From the NCBI GenBank assembly GCA_947385505.1, contig CANDLP010000026.1:1-12752 (forward strand): DNA of 12,752 nucleotides, given 5' to 3'. This document shows positions 1 to 7,467 of this stretch, piece by piece. How positions within the stretch are numbered: position 1 is the stretch's first letter; each line of letters starts with the position of its first letter. This DNA is from an uncultured Clostridia bacterium (GTDB taxonomy: Bacteria; Bacillota; Clostridia; Oscillospirales; Ruminococcaceae). A program made the position numbers and the translations under genes. The notes beneath the pieces are model-generated. The model was not told where the DNA came from. It made no database searches and was given only the letters and a program-made list of their open reading frames with translations.

Positions 1-2
1 TA

Positions 3-1094
3 AGATTGGAGGAAAGGTTTAATAAATCCGATCTGCCCGAAGTATATATCATAGATATGAAAGAGGAATACGAAAACGGCAACCGGGGAAATTTCAGCAT
101 GGCCTTGCTCCACGAAATAGAAATCAACTTAAATAACGGAGAGCAGACCTTGCTGCTTTTGAACAGAAGGGGGTATTATACCAATTTAAGTTGTATAAAA
201 TGCGGGGAAACAATGAAGTGTCCCAACTGTGATCTTCCCCTTACCTATCATAAGGTAAATGATTCGTTATGCTGTCACTACTGCGGTTATACTGTAAAAA
301 CTCCGGATATTTGCCCTAAGTGCGGGAGCAGCTATATTTCCCAGAAAGGAACGGGAACTCAAAGGATAGAGGACGAGATACTCCGGTATTTTCCGAAGGC
401 GAGGGTTCTCAGAATGGACGCGGATACCACAATGAGCAAAAATGCGTTTGCCGACCGGTTTGCCGAGTTCGGAAGGGGCGAATACGACATTATGGTGGGA
501 ACTCAGATGATAGCCAAGGGGCTTGACTTTGAAAATGTGACCCTTGTGGGGGTGCTCCAGATAGATAAAGCCTTATACGCGGGAGATTATTTGGGATATG
601 AAAGGACATTTTCGCTGATAACCCAGGTTGTGGGGCGTTCGGGAAGGGGAGGAAAAAAGGGCCGCGCCTATTTACAGACCTATTCCCCCGATCATTATGT
701 ATTACAGCTTGCGGCGAGACAGGATTATGACGAATTTTACGCTCAGGAGATCGAAATAAGAAAAGCGCTTTTGTTTCCGCCTTTTTGCGACATATGTCTT
801 ATAGGCTTCAGCGCTTTACGGGACGATTATTCGGAAAATGCGGCCAAACGTTTTTTGTCGCTTTTTCGGGAACGGCTGGCGCAGGAAGCCGGAACGGTAC
901 CGATACGCGCGCTTGGCCCCACTAAAATGGGCACGGGGATCATGGCGGGAAGGTACAGGCATAAGCTTGTGATAAAATGCCGCTTTAACGGACAGTTCAG
1001 GAGGATAATTTCCGATACGGTCACGGCGGCTTATAAAGATCAGGCCTTCGCGTTTGTTAGCTTTTACGTAGATATTAACGGGGAAGTTATATAA
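3..1094 (+). CDS. priA: Primosomal replication restart helicase PriA, C-terminal part (5' truncated by window edge)
   Basis: PriA is a 3'-to-5' DNA helicase that reloads the replisome at stalled forks. The frame is open to the left edge, so only the C-terminal half is present. Eight cysteines, encoded at about nt 192-323, have spacing 3-6-3-15-3-10-3, exactly the pattern of the two zinc sites inserted in the PriA helicase domain (CIKCGE, CPNCD, CHYCG, CPKCG). Helicase lobe 2 follows: GTGTQRIEDE, RMDADTT, the motif V region DIMVGTQMIAKGLDF, and motif VI QVVGRSGRGG. By comparison with E. coli PriA the first ~370 residues (DNA-binding domain and Walker A lobe) lie outside the window. The N-terminal TTG at nt 6 is not a start; homology runs straight through it. 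The gene ends in TAA, and a promoter for def overlaps its last codons. Identification is very secure. Confidence 0.97.
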   Translation, partial: RLEERFNKSDLPEVYIIDMKEEYENGNRGNFSMALLHEIEINLNNGEQTLLLLNRRGYYTNLSCIKCGETMKCPNCDLPLTYHKVNDSLCCHYCGYTVKTPDICPKCGSSYISQKGTGTQRIEDEILRYFPKARVLRMDADTTMSKNAFADRFAEFGRGEYDIMVGTQMIAKGLDFENVTLVGVLQIDKALYAGDYLGYERTFSLITQVVGRSGRGGKKGRAYLQTYSPDHYVLQLAARQDYDEFYAQEIEIRKALLFPPFCDICLIGFSALRDDYSENAAKRFLSLFRERLAQEAGTVPIRALGPTKMGTGIMAGRYRHKLVIKCRFNGQFRRIISDTVTAAYKDQAFAFVSFYVDINGEVI

Positions 1095-1103
1095 TGTTAT
1101 AAT
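1075..1103 (+). promoter_or_regulatory. Predicted sigma-A promoter for def (extended -10)
   Basis: TTAACG (1075-1080), a 17-nt spacer, then a perfect TATAAT (1098-1103) preceded by TG at 1095-1096, giving the extended -10 TGTTATAAT. The -35 matches TTGACA at 4 of 6 positions. It lies across the priA stop codon and would start transcripts near 1110, about 54 nt before the def ATG. Two more TATAAT strings (1090-1095 and 1130-1135) lie nearby but lack a usable -35. Confidence 0.55.
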
Positions 1104-1163
1104 GTGAAAACGGTATAAAATACATTGCATATAATACAAAAAGATACGAAAGGAACCAATAAA

Positions 1164-1625
1164 ATGGCAAAAAGGAAAATAGTAAAATTCGGGGACGATA
1201 TTTTGAGAAAGAAGTGCAGGGATGTTACCGATTTTGACGACCGTCTCTGGGTACTGCTGGACGATATGTACGAGACGATGACCGCCGCTAACGGAGTTGG
1301 TCTTGCCGCTCCTCAGGTGGGAATTCTTAAAAGAGCCGTGGTAATTGATGTGGGCGAGGGAAGGATAGAGCTTATAAATCCCGTAATCACTATGGCTAAA
1401 GGAAAACAGAGGGAAAAAGAAGGCTGTCTTTCCTCCCCCGATTTGTGGGGATACGTGGAAAGACCCGCAAAGGTTAAGGTTACGGCAAAAAATCGCTACG
1501 GAAAGGAAATAAAGCTGGAAGGCACCGATTTGTTGGCGCGGGCGTTCTGTCATGAAATAGATCACCTTAACGGGATTATTTTTACCGATATTGCGGACGA
1601 GATGGTAGAAGGCGATGCAGATTGA
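1164..1625 (+). CDS. def: Peptide deformylase
   Basis: Metal-dependent hydrolase that removes the formyl group from the N-terminal methionine of nascent proteins, undoing the modification that Fmt (next gene) puts on initiator tRNA. At 153 aa it is typical of the short bacterial forms. All three family motifs are present: GVGLAAPQ at residues 44-51, EGCLS at 86-90 with metal ligand C88, and HEIDH at 130-134 with two histidine ligands and the catalytic glutamate. I chose ATG 1164 because the protein then begins [12 protein letters not shown], as family members do, and a GAAAGGA-like Shine-Dalgarno lies about 10 nt upstream. A TTG 39 nt earlier would only add an untypical leader. It sits between priA and fmt, as in many Firmicutes, probably with its own promoter. 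Confidence 0.96.
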   Translation: MAKRKIVKFGDDILRKKCRDVTDFDDRLWVLLDDMYETMTAANGVGLAAPQVGILKRAVVIDVGEGRIELINPVITMAKGKQREKEGCLSSPDLWGYVERPAKVKVTAKNRYGKEIKLEGTDLLARAFCHEIDHLNGIIFTDIADEMVEGDAD

Positions 1626-1796
1626 TACTCAGCTTACCCGTTAAAGCTTTGTATATTTCAGGCAAAATATTCCTCGCAGTAAAATTTATGCCGGAATAAA
1701 AACGAAAAATATTAAAATATCTATAAGAGAATATTTAAAAATCTGCGTTAGGATAAACGGGCATTGAATGTGTGAACTGAAAGGAAAATGTAATAT

Positions 1797-2732
1797 ATGA
1801 ACATTGTTTTTATGGGCACTCCTGAAATTGCGGTTTCCTGTCTGAAGGCGCTTGTTGAAGCGGGACATAATATCAAGGCGGTTTTTACGCAGCCGGATAA
1901 GCCGAAAAACAGGGGACACAAGCTGCAGATGCCGCCCGTAAAGGAATATTCCCTTGAAAAAGGTATAGAGGTGTATCAGCCCTTGTCTCTCAGAAAGGGC
2001 GTGGACGGGGAAAAGGCTTATGAAACGCTGAAAAAAATTGCTCCCGAATGTATTGTTGTGGTGGCTTACGGGCAGTTATTGCCCAAGAATATTTTAGAGC
2101 TTCCAAAATACGGCTGCGTCAACGTTCACGCCTCACTGCTCCCGAAATACAGAGGTGCGGCGCCTATACAGAGAGTTATAATGGACGGTGAAAAGGAAAC
2201 GGGCATTACGACTATGTATATGGCGGAAGGTCTGGACACCGGGGATATGATATTAAAGGAAGCGGTTGAAATCACACCGAAAATGACGGCGGGAGAACTG
2301 CATGACCGTCTGGCTGAAACGGGGGCAAGACTTATTTCGGAAACATTGGCGCAGATAGAACAGGGAATTGCTCCCAGAACTCCCCAAACCGATATAAATA
2401 CCTGTTATGCGGAAAGAATACTGAAAGAGGATTGTCTGATAGATTTTACAAAATCCGCCGATATGCTTTACAATATGATCAGAGGACTTTCCCCTTCGCC
2501 GTGCGCATTTACTTTTATTGACGGAAAAAGACTTAAGGTTTATTTTGCGGAAAAGCTTGATATTAGAAGCGATATGAAGCCCGGAACGGTTATCGGAGGG
2601 GAAGGGCTGTGTGTAATTTGCGGCGGGGGAGCGCTCAGGCTTATTGACGTACAGGCGGAGGGCGGAAAAAGAATGAGAGATACCGATATGTTGAGAGGGA
2701 GAAAGATTGAGATCGGAACGGTGTTGGGATAA
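1797..2732 (+). CDS. fmt: Methionyl-tRNA formyltransferase
   Basis: Transfers a formyl group from 10-formyl-tetrahydrofolate to Met-tRNA(fMet) for translation initiation. The length of 311 aa is normal. The Rossmann-like N-terminal domain starts MNIVFMGTPEIA. The catalytic triad equivalent to E. coli N106/H108/D144 is N109, H111 and D147 (VNVHASLLP, EGLDTGD), with the same spacing. The folate-binding loop SLLPKYRGAAPIQ is intact at 113-125. The C-terminal OB-like tRNA-binding domain covers about 205-311 (LKEDCLIDF, IRGLSPSPCAF). AAAGGA at 1780-1785 is 11 nt before the ATG. The 171-nt gap from def is AT-rich, and I found neither a terminator nor a convincing promoter in it, so co-transcription with def is likely. 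Confidence 0.97.
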   Translation: MNIVFMGTPEIAVSCLKALVEAGHNIKAVFTQPDKPKNRGHKLQMPPVKEYSLEKGIEVYQPLSLRKGVDGEKAYETLKKIAPECIVVVAYGQLLPKNILELPKYGCVNVHASLLPKYRGAAPIQRVIMDGEKETGITTMYMAEGLDTGDMILKEAVEITPKMTAGELHDRLAETGARLISETLAQIEQGIAPRTPQTDINTCYAERILKEDCLIDFTKSADMLYNMIRGLSPSPCAFTFIDGKRLKVYFAEKLDIRSDMKPGTVIGGEGLCVICGGGALRLIDVQAEGGKRMRDTDMLRGRKIEIGTVLG

Positions 2733-2773
2733 ATAAAGGAATATAAAATTTTACAGACGAAGTGTTTATTCTC

Positions 2774-2782
2774 TGTTATACT
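2774..2782 (+). promoter_or_regulatory. Possible extended -10 promoter before the metallopeptidase
   Basis: TGTTATACT fits an extended -10 (TGnTATAMT) 51 nt upstream of the metallopeptidase ATG. The nearest -35-like string, TTTACA at 2750-2755, would need a 21-nt spacer, so support rests on the -10 alone. Weak call. Confidence 0.3.
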
Positions 2783-2832
2783 TGATATTCGGGCTTATTC
2801 ACCAAACCGTTTTTGTGCAGAAAGGACAAATT

Positions 2833-3534
2833 ATGCTTGATTTCTTTTACAGTAATCCCGGAGTCGCTTATTTTCTGATGATAGCGGCGGTTATATTCTC
2901 TTATGCCATGCAGTCGCTGGTAAACTCCACCTTTAAAAGGTACAGCGGCGTTAAAAGCAGAAGCGGCGTGCCGGCTAACGTTATAGCAAGGCAGATTTTA
3001 GACAGCTATGGTCTTTATAATGTGACCGTGGTTCATATAAACGGAATGCTCAGCGATCACTACGATCCGCGGAAAAACGTTGTAGCGCTTTCGGACTCTA
3101 CCTTTTTCAGCAGTTCCGTCGCCGCTATCGGAGTAGCCGCCCATGAGGTGGGTCACGCTGTGCAGCATAATACGGGATATTTTCCCATAAAAATACGTTC
3201 GTTTTTTGTTCCCATTGCGCAGTTCGGCTCCAAATCGTGGATATTGTTCTTCTTTATCGGAATGTTTTTCAGTATGCCCTTCCTTTTGGAAATAGGAGTG
3301 GTTTTATTCGGTTTTGTTGTGCTTTTCCAGCTTCTTACGCTGCCGGTTGAGTTTAATGCAAGCAGACGGGCGTTAAACACTATCGAATCTCAGTTCCTTT
3401 TGGAAAAAGACGAAATGCAGGGGGCGAGAAAAACCCTGTCCGCCGCCGCAATGACCTACATTGCGGGTCTTATGGTGGCGGTAACTCAGCTTTTAAGACT
3501 TCTGGTACTGGTAAACGGAAGAAGAAGGGATTGA
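2833..3534 (+). CDS. Membrane zinc metallopeptidase, YugP-like (Zn_peptidase_2 family)
   Basis: Integral membrane protein of 233 aa. Hydrophobic segments lie at about 9-28, 135-150, 152-171 and 207-227. The zincin signature AAHEVGHAVQH sits between the first and second segments (HEVGH at 104-108), giving two His ligands and the catalytic Glu. E173 in PVEFNASRRA is a plausible third ligand, as expected for this family. The N-terminal DYY/DHYDPRKNVVALS-type stretch (75-88) is also typical. The physiological substrate of this family is not known to me, so I give no symbol. ATG 2833 was chosen because AAAGGA (2821-2826) sits 6 nt upstream and the protein then starts directly at the first membrane segment; a TTG at 2782 is rejected. 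Its position between fmt and rsmB is a common clostridial arrangement. Confidence 0.9.
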   Translation: MLDFFYSNPGVAYFLMIAAVIFSYAMQSLVNSTFKRYSGVKSRSGVPANVIARQILDSYGLYNVTVVHINGMLSDHYDPRKNVVALSDSTFFSSSVAAIGVAAHEVGHAVQHNTGYFPIKIRSFFVPIAQFGSKSWILFFFIGMFFSMPFLLEIGVVLFGFVVLFQLLTLPVEFNASRRALNTIESQFLLEKDEMQGARKTLSAAAMTYIAGLMVAVTQLLRLLVLVNGRRRD

Positions 3535-3618
3535 TTTTTTATACGAGGAACGGCCGTCGAAAGACGAGGAGGAAAGCCGCAGGAATATGCGTATATTTCA
3601 AGGAATTTTGACGCAGTA

Positions 3619-3637
3619 TTCGGCAAAATTTGCCGAA
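3619..3637. repeat. Perfect 9-bp palindrome in the metallopeptidase-rsmB gap
   Basis: TTCGGCAAA and TTTGCCGAA flank a single central A. As RNA it could form only a short hairpin, and no T-tract follows, so it is not a terminator. The compact symmetry suits a dimeric DNA-binding protein site, but no regulator is indicated. The rest of the 248-nt gap (3535-3782) shows only a weak promoter and a doubtful 49-codon ORF. Confidence 0.5.
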
Positions 3638-3727
3638 AAGACGCGTGCAATATCTTGTGAAGACAGGTTCTCAATAGTTAATCGGGGGAGCAATATATTA
3701 CAGATTGCGTCATTTTTCGCGGAGACT

Positions 3728-3755
3728 TTGAGGTAAAATTATACTGTATTATACC
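3728..3755 (+). promoter_or_regulatory. Possible promoter for rsmB-rlmN
   Basis: TTGAGG (3728-3733), 16-nt spacer, TATACC (3750-3755), ending 27 nt before the rsmB ATG. The match is moderate (4 of 6 at each hexamer). It is the best candidate in a gap long enough to need one. Confidence 0.3.
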
Positions 3756-3782
3756 ATAACAAAGTGAAAGGAATAAAACTTT

Positions 3783-5087
3783 ATGAAAACATCGAGACAA
3801 GTAGTTCTGGAGCTGCTTATTAAAATGGAGCAAAACGGCGCATATTCAAACATAGTTCTGGACAACACCTTTAATTCGGAAAAGCTCTCAAATCGGGACA
3901 AGGCGTTTGCCGCAATGCTCTTTTACGGGGTTATTGAAAGGAGAATGACCCTCGATTACATAATAAGGCTTTATTCCTCCACCGAGTTCGATAAAATAGA
4001 TATCGACGTATTGCAGCTTCTGAGAATGGGGCTTTATCAGCTTCTGTATACCGCCGTTCCCGAAAGCGCGGCGGTTAACGAATGCACCGAGCTGGCAAAG
4101 GAAAGCCGCAAGGGATTTGTCAACGGTATTTTAAGGAACTTTATCCGCGAAGGGAAAAAGATAGATTATAAAGATCTTGAGGGGGCGGCTAAGCTGTCTA
4201 TCGAATATTCCTGTCCCAAATGGCTGGTAAAAAAGTGGACGGGAATGTTCGGAGAGGAAAAGACGGTTGAGCTGTTAAAGGACAGCTTTGGAAGGCCGCC
4301 GCTGTTTGTCAAGGTAAATACGCTTAAATGCACCGCTGACGAGCTTATAGCGGAATTCGCCAAGGAAAAGATAGAGGCTAAGAAAAACGCTCTTCTTGAC
4401 GACTGTCTCGAAATAGGGAGAATACACGGCGTTGAAGCCACAAACGCATACCGGAAAGGGATGTTCCATGTCCAGGATATTTCTTCGCAATTATGCTGTA
4501 AAGTGGCAAAGCCCGTATTCAACGAAACCGTTATAGACCTCTGCGCCGCTCCCGGAGGAAAAACCTTTACCATGGGCGAGATGATGTCCAACCGTGGGAA
4601 GATATACAGCTTCGACCTGTACGACGGAAAGGTATCCATGATAAACGAAGGGGCAAGGCGGCTTGGGCTTTCAATAGTGACTGCCGCCGTTAACGACGCC
4701 ACCAGCTATAACGAAAATATTCCGCAGGCGGACAAGGTGCTTTGTGACACGGTTTGTTCGGGTCTGGGGGTAATCAGGAGAAAGCCAGAAATAAAATACA
4801 AGGAAATGAAAAATCTTGAGGATCTGCCCATATTGCAGCAGCATATAATGGAAACCGCTTCAAAATATGTTAAAGTAGGCGGAACGCTTATTTATTCCAC
4901 CTGTACGCTCAACACCGACGAGAACGAAAAGGTGGTGGAGGGATTTTTGAGCAGGAATCCTGATTTTGCTCCCGTAGTGGTGCCGATAAACGTAAGCGGA
5001 GTGGAGGACGTATGTATGAGAACGTTTTTGCCTACGGTAACGGGCGGCGACGGATTTTTTGCGGCTACGCTCAGGAGAGTTAAATAA
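3783..5087 (+). CDS. rsmB: 16S rRNA (cytosine-967-C5)-methyltransferase RsmB
   Basis: SAM-dependent enzyme that makes m5C967 (E. coli numbering) in 16S rRNA. At 434 aa it matches E. coli RsmB (429 aa). Residues 1-135 form the NusB-like RNA-binding domain (LSNRDKAFAAMLFYGVIER; AVNECTELAKE; GFVNGILRNF). The Rossmann methyltransferase follows: SAM motif I DLCAAPGGK at 252-260, motif IV DTVCSGLG at 322-329 and motif VI STCTLNTDENE at 372-382. Both functional cysteines are present: C374 (nucleophile in motif VI) and C325 (motif IV). Motif IV is unusual because the usual proline before the cysteine (D-x-P-C) is valine here. AAAGGA at 3767-3772 supports the ATG. rlmN begins 2 nt after the stop, implying one transcript. 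Confidence 0.95.
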   Translation: MKTSRQVVLELLIKMEQNGAYSNIVLDNTFNSEKLSNRDKAFAAMLFYGVIERRMTLDYIIRLYSSTEFDKIDIDVLQLLRMGLYQLLYTAVPESAAVNECTELAKESRKGFVNGILRNFIREGKKIDYKDLEGAAKLSIEYSCPKWLVKKWTGMFGEEKTVELLKDSFGRPPLFVKVNTLKCTADELIAEFAKEKIEAKKNALLDDCLEIGRIHGVEATNAYRKGMFHVQDISSQLCCKVAKPVFNETVIDLCAAPGGKTFTMGEMMSNRGKIYSFDLYDGKVSMINEGARRLGLSIVTAAVNDATSYNENIPQADKVLCDTVCSGLGVIRRKPEIKYKEMKNLEDLPILQQHIMETASKYVKVGGTLIYSTCTLNTDENEKVVEGFLSRNPDFAPVVVPINVSGVEDVCMRTFLPTVTGGDGFFAATLRRVK

Positions 5088-5089
5088 AA

Positions 5090-6115
5090 TTGGAAAAAAT
5101 CGATATTTTATCATTGACTTTAGAGGAGCTTCAGGAGAAATTATTACAAATCGGTGAAAAAAAATACCGTGCGTTACAGGTATTTCAATGGCTCCACTGT
5201 AAAAAAGCGGAAAGCTTCGAGGAAATGACCAATATTTCCGCACAAACAAAAGCGGCGCTTGTTGAAAAATTTTATATAAATTCAACGAAAATTCAAAAAA
5301 GACTTGTATCTTCCATAGATAATACTGTAAAATACTTATATGCGCTGCCCGACGGTAACAAGGTGGAAACCGTGCTGATGGAATATCATCACGGAAACAG
5401 CATTTGCCTTTCCACGCAGGCGGGCTGTAAAATGGGGTGCAAATTCTGCGCTTCCACAAAGGCGGGATTTGTGAGAAACCTCCTGCCTTCTGAAATACTT
5501 CTTCAGATATATGAAACCGAACGGGACAGCGGCCGTAAAATAGATTCGGTGGTTCTTATGGGCATCGGCGAACCGCTGGATAACTTCGACAATACGGTAA
5601 AATTTCTGAATATTCTGTCACATAAGGATGGAAGAAATATGAGTTTAAGGCATGTTTCTCTGTCTACATGCGGATTGGCGGATAAAATTTACGCTTTGGC
5701 GGAGCTTAAGCTTCCGCTTACCCTATCGGTATCTCTTCATGCTCCAACCGACGAAAAACGCTCTGAAATCATGCCCGTAAACCTTAAATACCCCATAAAA
5801 GAGCTTATTAAGGCTTGCGGAGATTATTTCAGGATCACCGGCAGAAGGATAAGCTTCGAGTTCAGTCTTATAAAGGGAGTAAACGACGATATGGAGACTG
5901 CTAAAGAGCTTATATCGCTGTTGAAGCCGTTAGGCGTGTGTCACGTTAACCTTATACCGATAAACGAAATAAGGGAGGGCGGGTATCAGAAAAGCGGCTT
6001 TGTATCGGTTTTTCAGCAGACTTTGATTAAAGGCGGATTGAACGCGACAGTCAGAAGAACTTTGGGAGCGGATATAGAAGCAGCCTGCGGGCAGCTCAGG
6101 AGAGATAATATTTAG
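5090..6115 (+). CDS. rlmN: Dual-specificity 23S rRNA/tRNA adenine-C2 methyltransferase RlmN (TTG start)
   Basis: Radical-SAM enzyme making m2A2503 in 23S rRNA and m2A37 in some tRNAs. The 341-aa product has the N-terminal RNA-binding domain (SLTLEELQEKLLQIGEKKYRA), the 4Fe-4S cluster cysteines C113-xxx-C117-xx-C120 (AGCKMGCKFCAST), and both accessory cysteines of the ping-pong mechanism: C106 (seven residues before C113, as C118/C125 in E. coli) and C333 (AACGQLR, equivalent to C355). GIGEPLDN at 158-165 is the family's GEP motif. The start is forced. An in-frame stop lies at 5081-5083, no ATG or GTG follows within reach, and homology covers the whole product from TTG 5090. AGGAG at 5073-5077, inside the end of rsmB, serves as Shine-Dalgarno. 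A TTG 2 nt after rsmB suggests translational coupling and a modest output. Confidence 0.96.
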   Translation: MEKIDILSLTLEELQEKLLQIGEKKYRALQVFQWLHCKKAESFEEMTNISAQTKAALVEKFYINSTKIQKRLVSSIDNTVKYLYALPDGNKVETVLMEYHHGNSICLSTQAGCKMGCKFCASTKAGFVRNLLPSEILLQIYETERDSGRKIDSVVLMGIGEPLDNFDNTVKFLNILSHKDGRNMSLRHVSLSTCGLADKIYALAELKLPLTLSVSLHAPTDEKRSEIMPVNLKYPIKELIKACGDYFRITGRRISFEFSLIKGVNDDMETAKELISLLKPLGVCHVNLIPINEIREGGYQKSGFVSVFQQTLIKGGLNATVRRTLGADIEAACGQLRRDNI

Positions 6116-6139
6116 CATAATTTATAGAGGCGGTATGCG

Positions 6140-6484
6140 ATGAAAAAGGTGAAGATTACAGTTTTAAAAACAACTCTTGATAAAGAACTGGCGGAAGAAT
6201 ACGGCGCAAAAAACTTGAGCGCATGTCCTATGCTGAAAGAAGGTCAGGTTTTTTACGCCGATTATGCGAAACCGGACGGCTTTTGCGATGAAGCTTGGAA
6301 AGCGGTTTATCAGTATGTGTTCGCACTGGCGCACGGAGCGGAATCAGATGTATTTTATTACGGCGATTGGATCCGTAAGCCCGGAATTGCAATTTGCAGC
6401 TGCAACGACGGACTGCGGCCGGTTATTTTCAAGCTGGAAGCGACAAATGAAACTTCTGAAATTAATTATACTCCGATTCGGTAA
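6140..6484 (+). CDS. Small conserved protein of the TIGR04076 type, function unknown
   Basis: A 114-aa soluble protein with no signal peptide or membrane segment. It carries the pattern I associate with TIGR04076: a CP-x-LKEGQ-F turn (29-38), P-x-GFC-x-EAW (45-53), and an I-x-C-x-CNDGLRPVIFKL block near the C-terminus (84-99). Its four cysteines (29, 49, 86, 88) suggest a metal site or redox role, but none is established. ATG 6140 follows AGAGG (6126-6130) at 9 nt. It lies 24 nt after rlmN, so it is probably the last gene of the rsmB-rlmN unit. It is not part of the usual core between rlmN and prpC in Bacillus, so it looks like an accessory insertion into a conserved block. Confidence 0.75.
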   Translation: MKKVKITVLKTTLDKELAEEYGAKNLSACPMLKEGQVFYADYAKPDGFCDEAWKAVYQYVFALAHGAESDVFYYGDWIRKPGIAICSCNDGLRPVIFKLEATNETSEINYTPIR

Positions 6485-6576
6485 ATTTTTTTAGTACAGC
6501 CGCATAATTTGTTCCGGATAAAAACGGACATAATTATTTGTCTGATTTGCATCAAAGAAAATCGAGAGTAAAATCA

Positions 6577-6604
6577 TTGACAGAATTTACGCGTTGTGTA
6601 ATAT
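6577..6604 (+). promoter_or_regulatory. Predicted sigma-A promoter for prpC-prkC-rsgA
   Basis: A perfect TTGACA (6577-6582), 16-nt spacer, TAATAT (6599-6604) directly preceded by TG. A second possible -10, TATTAT at 6602-6607, would need 19 nt. Transcripts would start near 6611, about 27 nt before the prpC ATG and just upstream of its AGGAG. The 153-nt gap after the TIGR04076-type gene otherwise holds only an imperfect 6-bp stem around 6509-6530, too weak to call a terminator. Confidence 0.55.
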
Positions 6605-6637
6605 TATTGTGAATTATACAAGGAGTTTATATATAAA

Positions 6638-7372
6638 ATGAAATTTTATTGCAAAACTGACATAGGACTTATCCGAAATGAAAACCAAGACCGGGTATGG
6701 GCAAGCTATTTAGGCGAAAATGAAGAAGCCGCCGTACTCGTTGTCTGCGACGGGATGGGCGGGGAAAACGCGGGGAGCTGCGCCAGCCAGATGACCCTTG
6801 ACACTATGCGCGACAGAATATCCGACGGCTTTCGAACCAGCAGCAACCGTAATTTTATCAGAAATCTGCTGATAACTTCTGTTACCGCCGCCAACAGTTT
6901 TGTTTTCGATCGTGCCAGAAGCGAACCCGACAAAAGGGGAATGGGCACTACCTGCGTTGCCGCGATAATATATTCTGAAAGAGCCTATATAATAAATGTG
7001 GGAGACAGCCGCTGTTACAGAATATTCGGTGAAAGTATGCAGCAGGTGACAAAGGATCACACCGAAGTGCGCCGCCTTCTCGAATTAGGCAGGATCACCG
7101 AGGCGGAAAGCCGCACCCACCCTTACAGAAGCCGTCTTACAAGAGCGGTAGGAGCCACAAGGGATATCACGCCCGATTATTTTGAAATAGATCTTGAAGA
7201 AGGCAATATTCTTTTGCTGTGCTCCGACGGTCTGCATTCCTACGGAGATGATTCCGAGATAGCGGGAATAATTGTAAACAATCCGATAAACAGGTGTTGT
7301 GATATGCTTATAGACTATGCTCTTGCCAACGGCGGAAGAGATAACGCCACAGTGGCTTTGTTAAAATATTGA
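6638..7372 (+). CDS. prpC: PP2C-family protein serine/threonine phosphatase PrpC (Stp)
   Basis: Cytoplasmic metal-dependent phosphatase that dephosphorylates PrkC and its substrates. The 244-aa length is typical. PP2C motifs in order: NENQD (14-18), VVCDGMGGENAG (36-46), GMGTTCVAA (101-109), NVGDSRCYR (120-128), LTRAVGA (167-173), CSDGL (195-199) and GGRDNATV (232-239). Metal-binding aspartates D18, D38, D197 and D235 are all present. AGGAG at 6621-6625 lies 12 nt before the ATG. The gene is followed after 95 nt by the kinase gene, the standard phosphatase-kinase pair, and probably starts its own transcription unit. Confidence 0.95.
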   Translation: MKFYCKTDIGLIRNENQDRVWASYLGENEEAAVLVVCDGMGGENAGSCASQMTLDTMRDRISDGFRTSSNRNFIRNLLITSVTAANSFVFDRARSEPDKRGMGTTCVAAIIYSERAYIINVGDSRCYRIFGESMQQVTKDHTEVRRLLELGRITEAESRTHPYRSRLTRAVGATRDITPDYFEIDLEEGNILLLCSDGLHSYGDDSEIAGIIVNNPINRCCDMLIDYALANGGRDNATVALLKY

Positions 7373-7373
7373 A

Positions 7374-7402
7374 AAAATATACATAAAGTATACGTATATT
7401 TT
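7374..7402. repeat. Inverted repeat in the prpC-prkC gap (9-bp arms)
   Basis: AAAATATAC (7374-7382) and GTATATTTT (7394-7402) with an 11-nt loop. It begins two bases after the prpC stop. It is AT-only and has no clean T-tract after it, so any termination would be weak; mRNA processing or stability is an alternative role. Its right arm shares four T's with the next inverted repeat. Confidence 0.4.
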
Positions 7403-7421
7403 CCCGTCCGCGCAGGGAAAA
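7399..7421. repeat. Second, overlapping inverted repeat before prkC (7-bp arms)
   Basis: TTTTCCC (7399-7405) and GGGAAAA (7415-7421) with a 9-nt loop. It overlaps the preceding inverted repeat by 7399-7402, so the two full hairpins exclude each other. It lies 47 nt upstream of the prkC ATG. Confidence 0.4.
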
Positions 7422-7467
7422 GAAAATAGCAAAGGAAAATTTCGCGTGGAGAAATGGCGGATATATT

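Noticed and set aside
1125..1163. Upstream TTG start for def (and similar TTG starts at 2782 for the metallopeptidase and 9803 for rsgA)
   Set aside because: Each adds a leader not seen in the family, while a well-placed Shine-Dalgarno supports the downstream start in all three cases.
816..1565. Minus-strand ORF of 249 codons across the end of priA and most of def
   Set aside because: It overlaps two secure genes and shows no family motif; it is a shadow of their codon usage.
3587..3736. Possible 49-codon + strand ORF (MRIFQGILTQYSAKF...) in the metallopeptidase-rsmB gap
   Set aside because: AGGAGG is 14 nt from the ATG, too far for a good site; the peptide matches nothing I know, and the stretch contains a palindrome. 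Not impossible, but unsupported.
6509..6530. Imperfect stem TGTTCCG/CGGACA after the TIGR04076-type gene as a terminator
   Set aside because: Only six pairs with a bulge and no T-tract after it.
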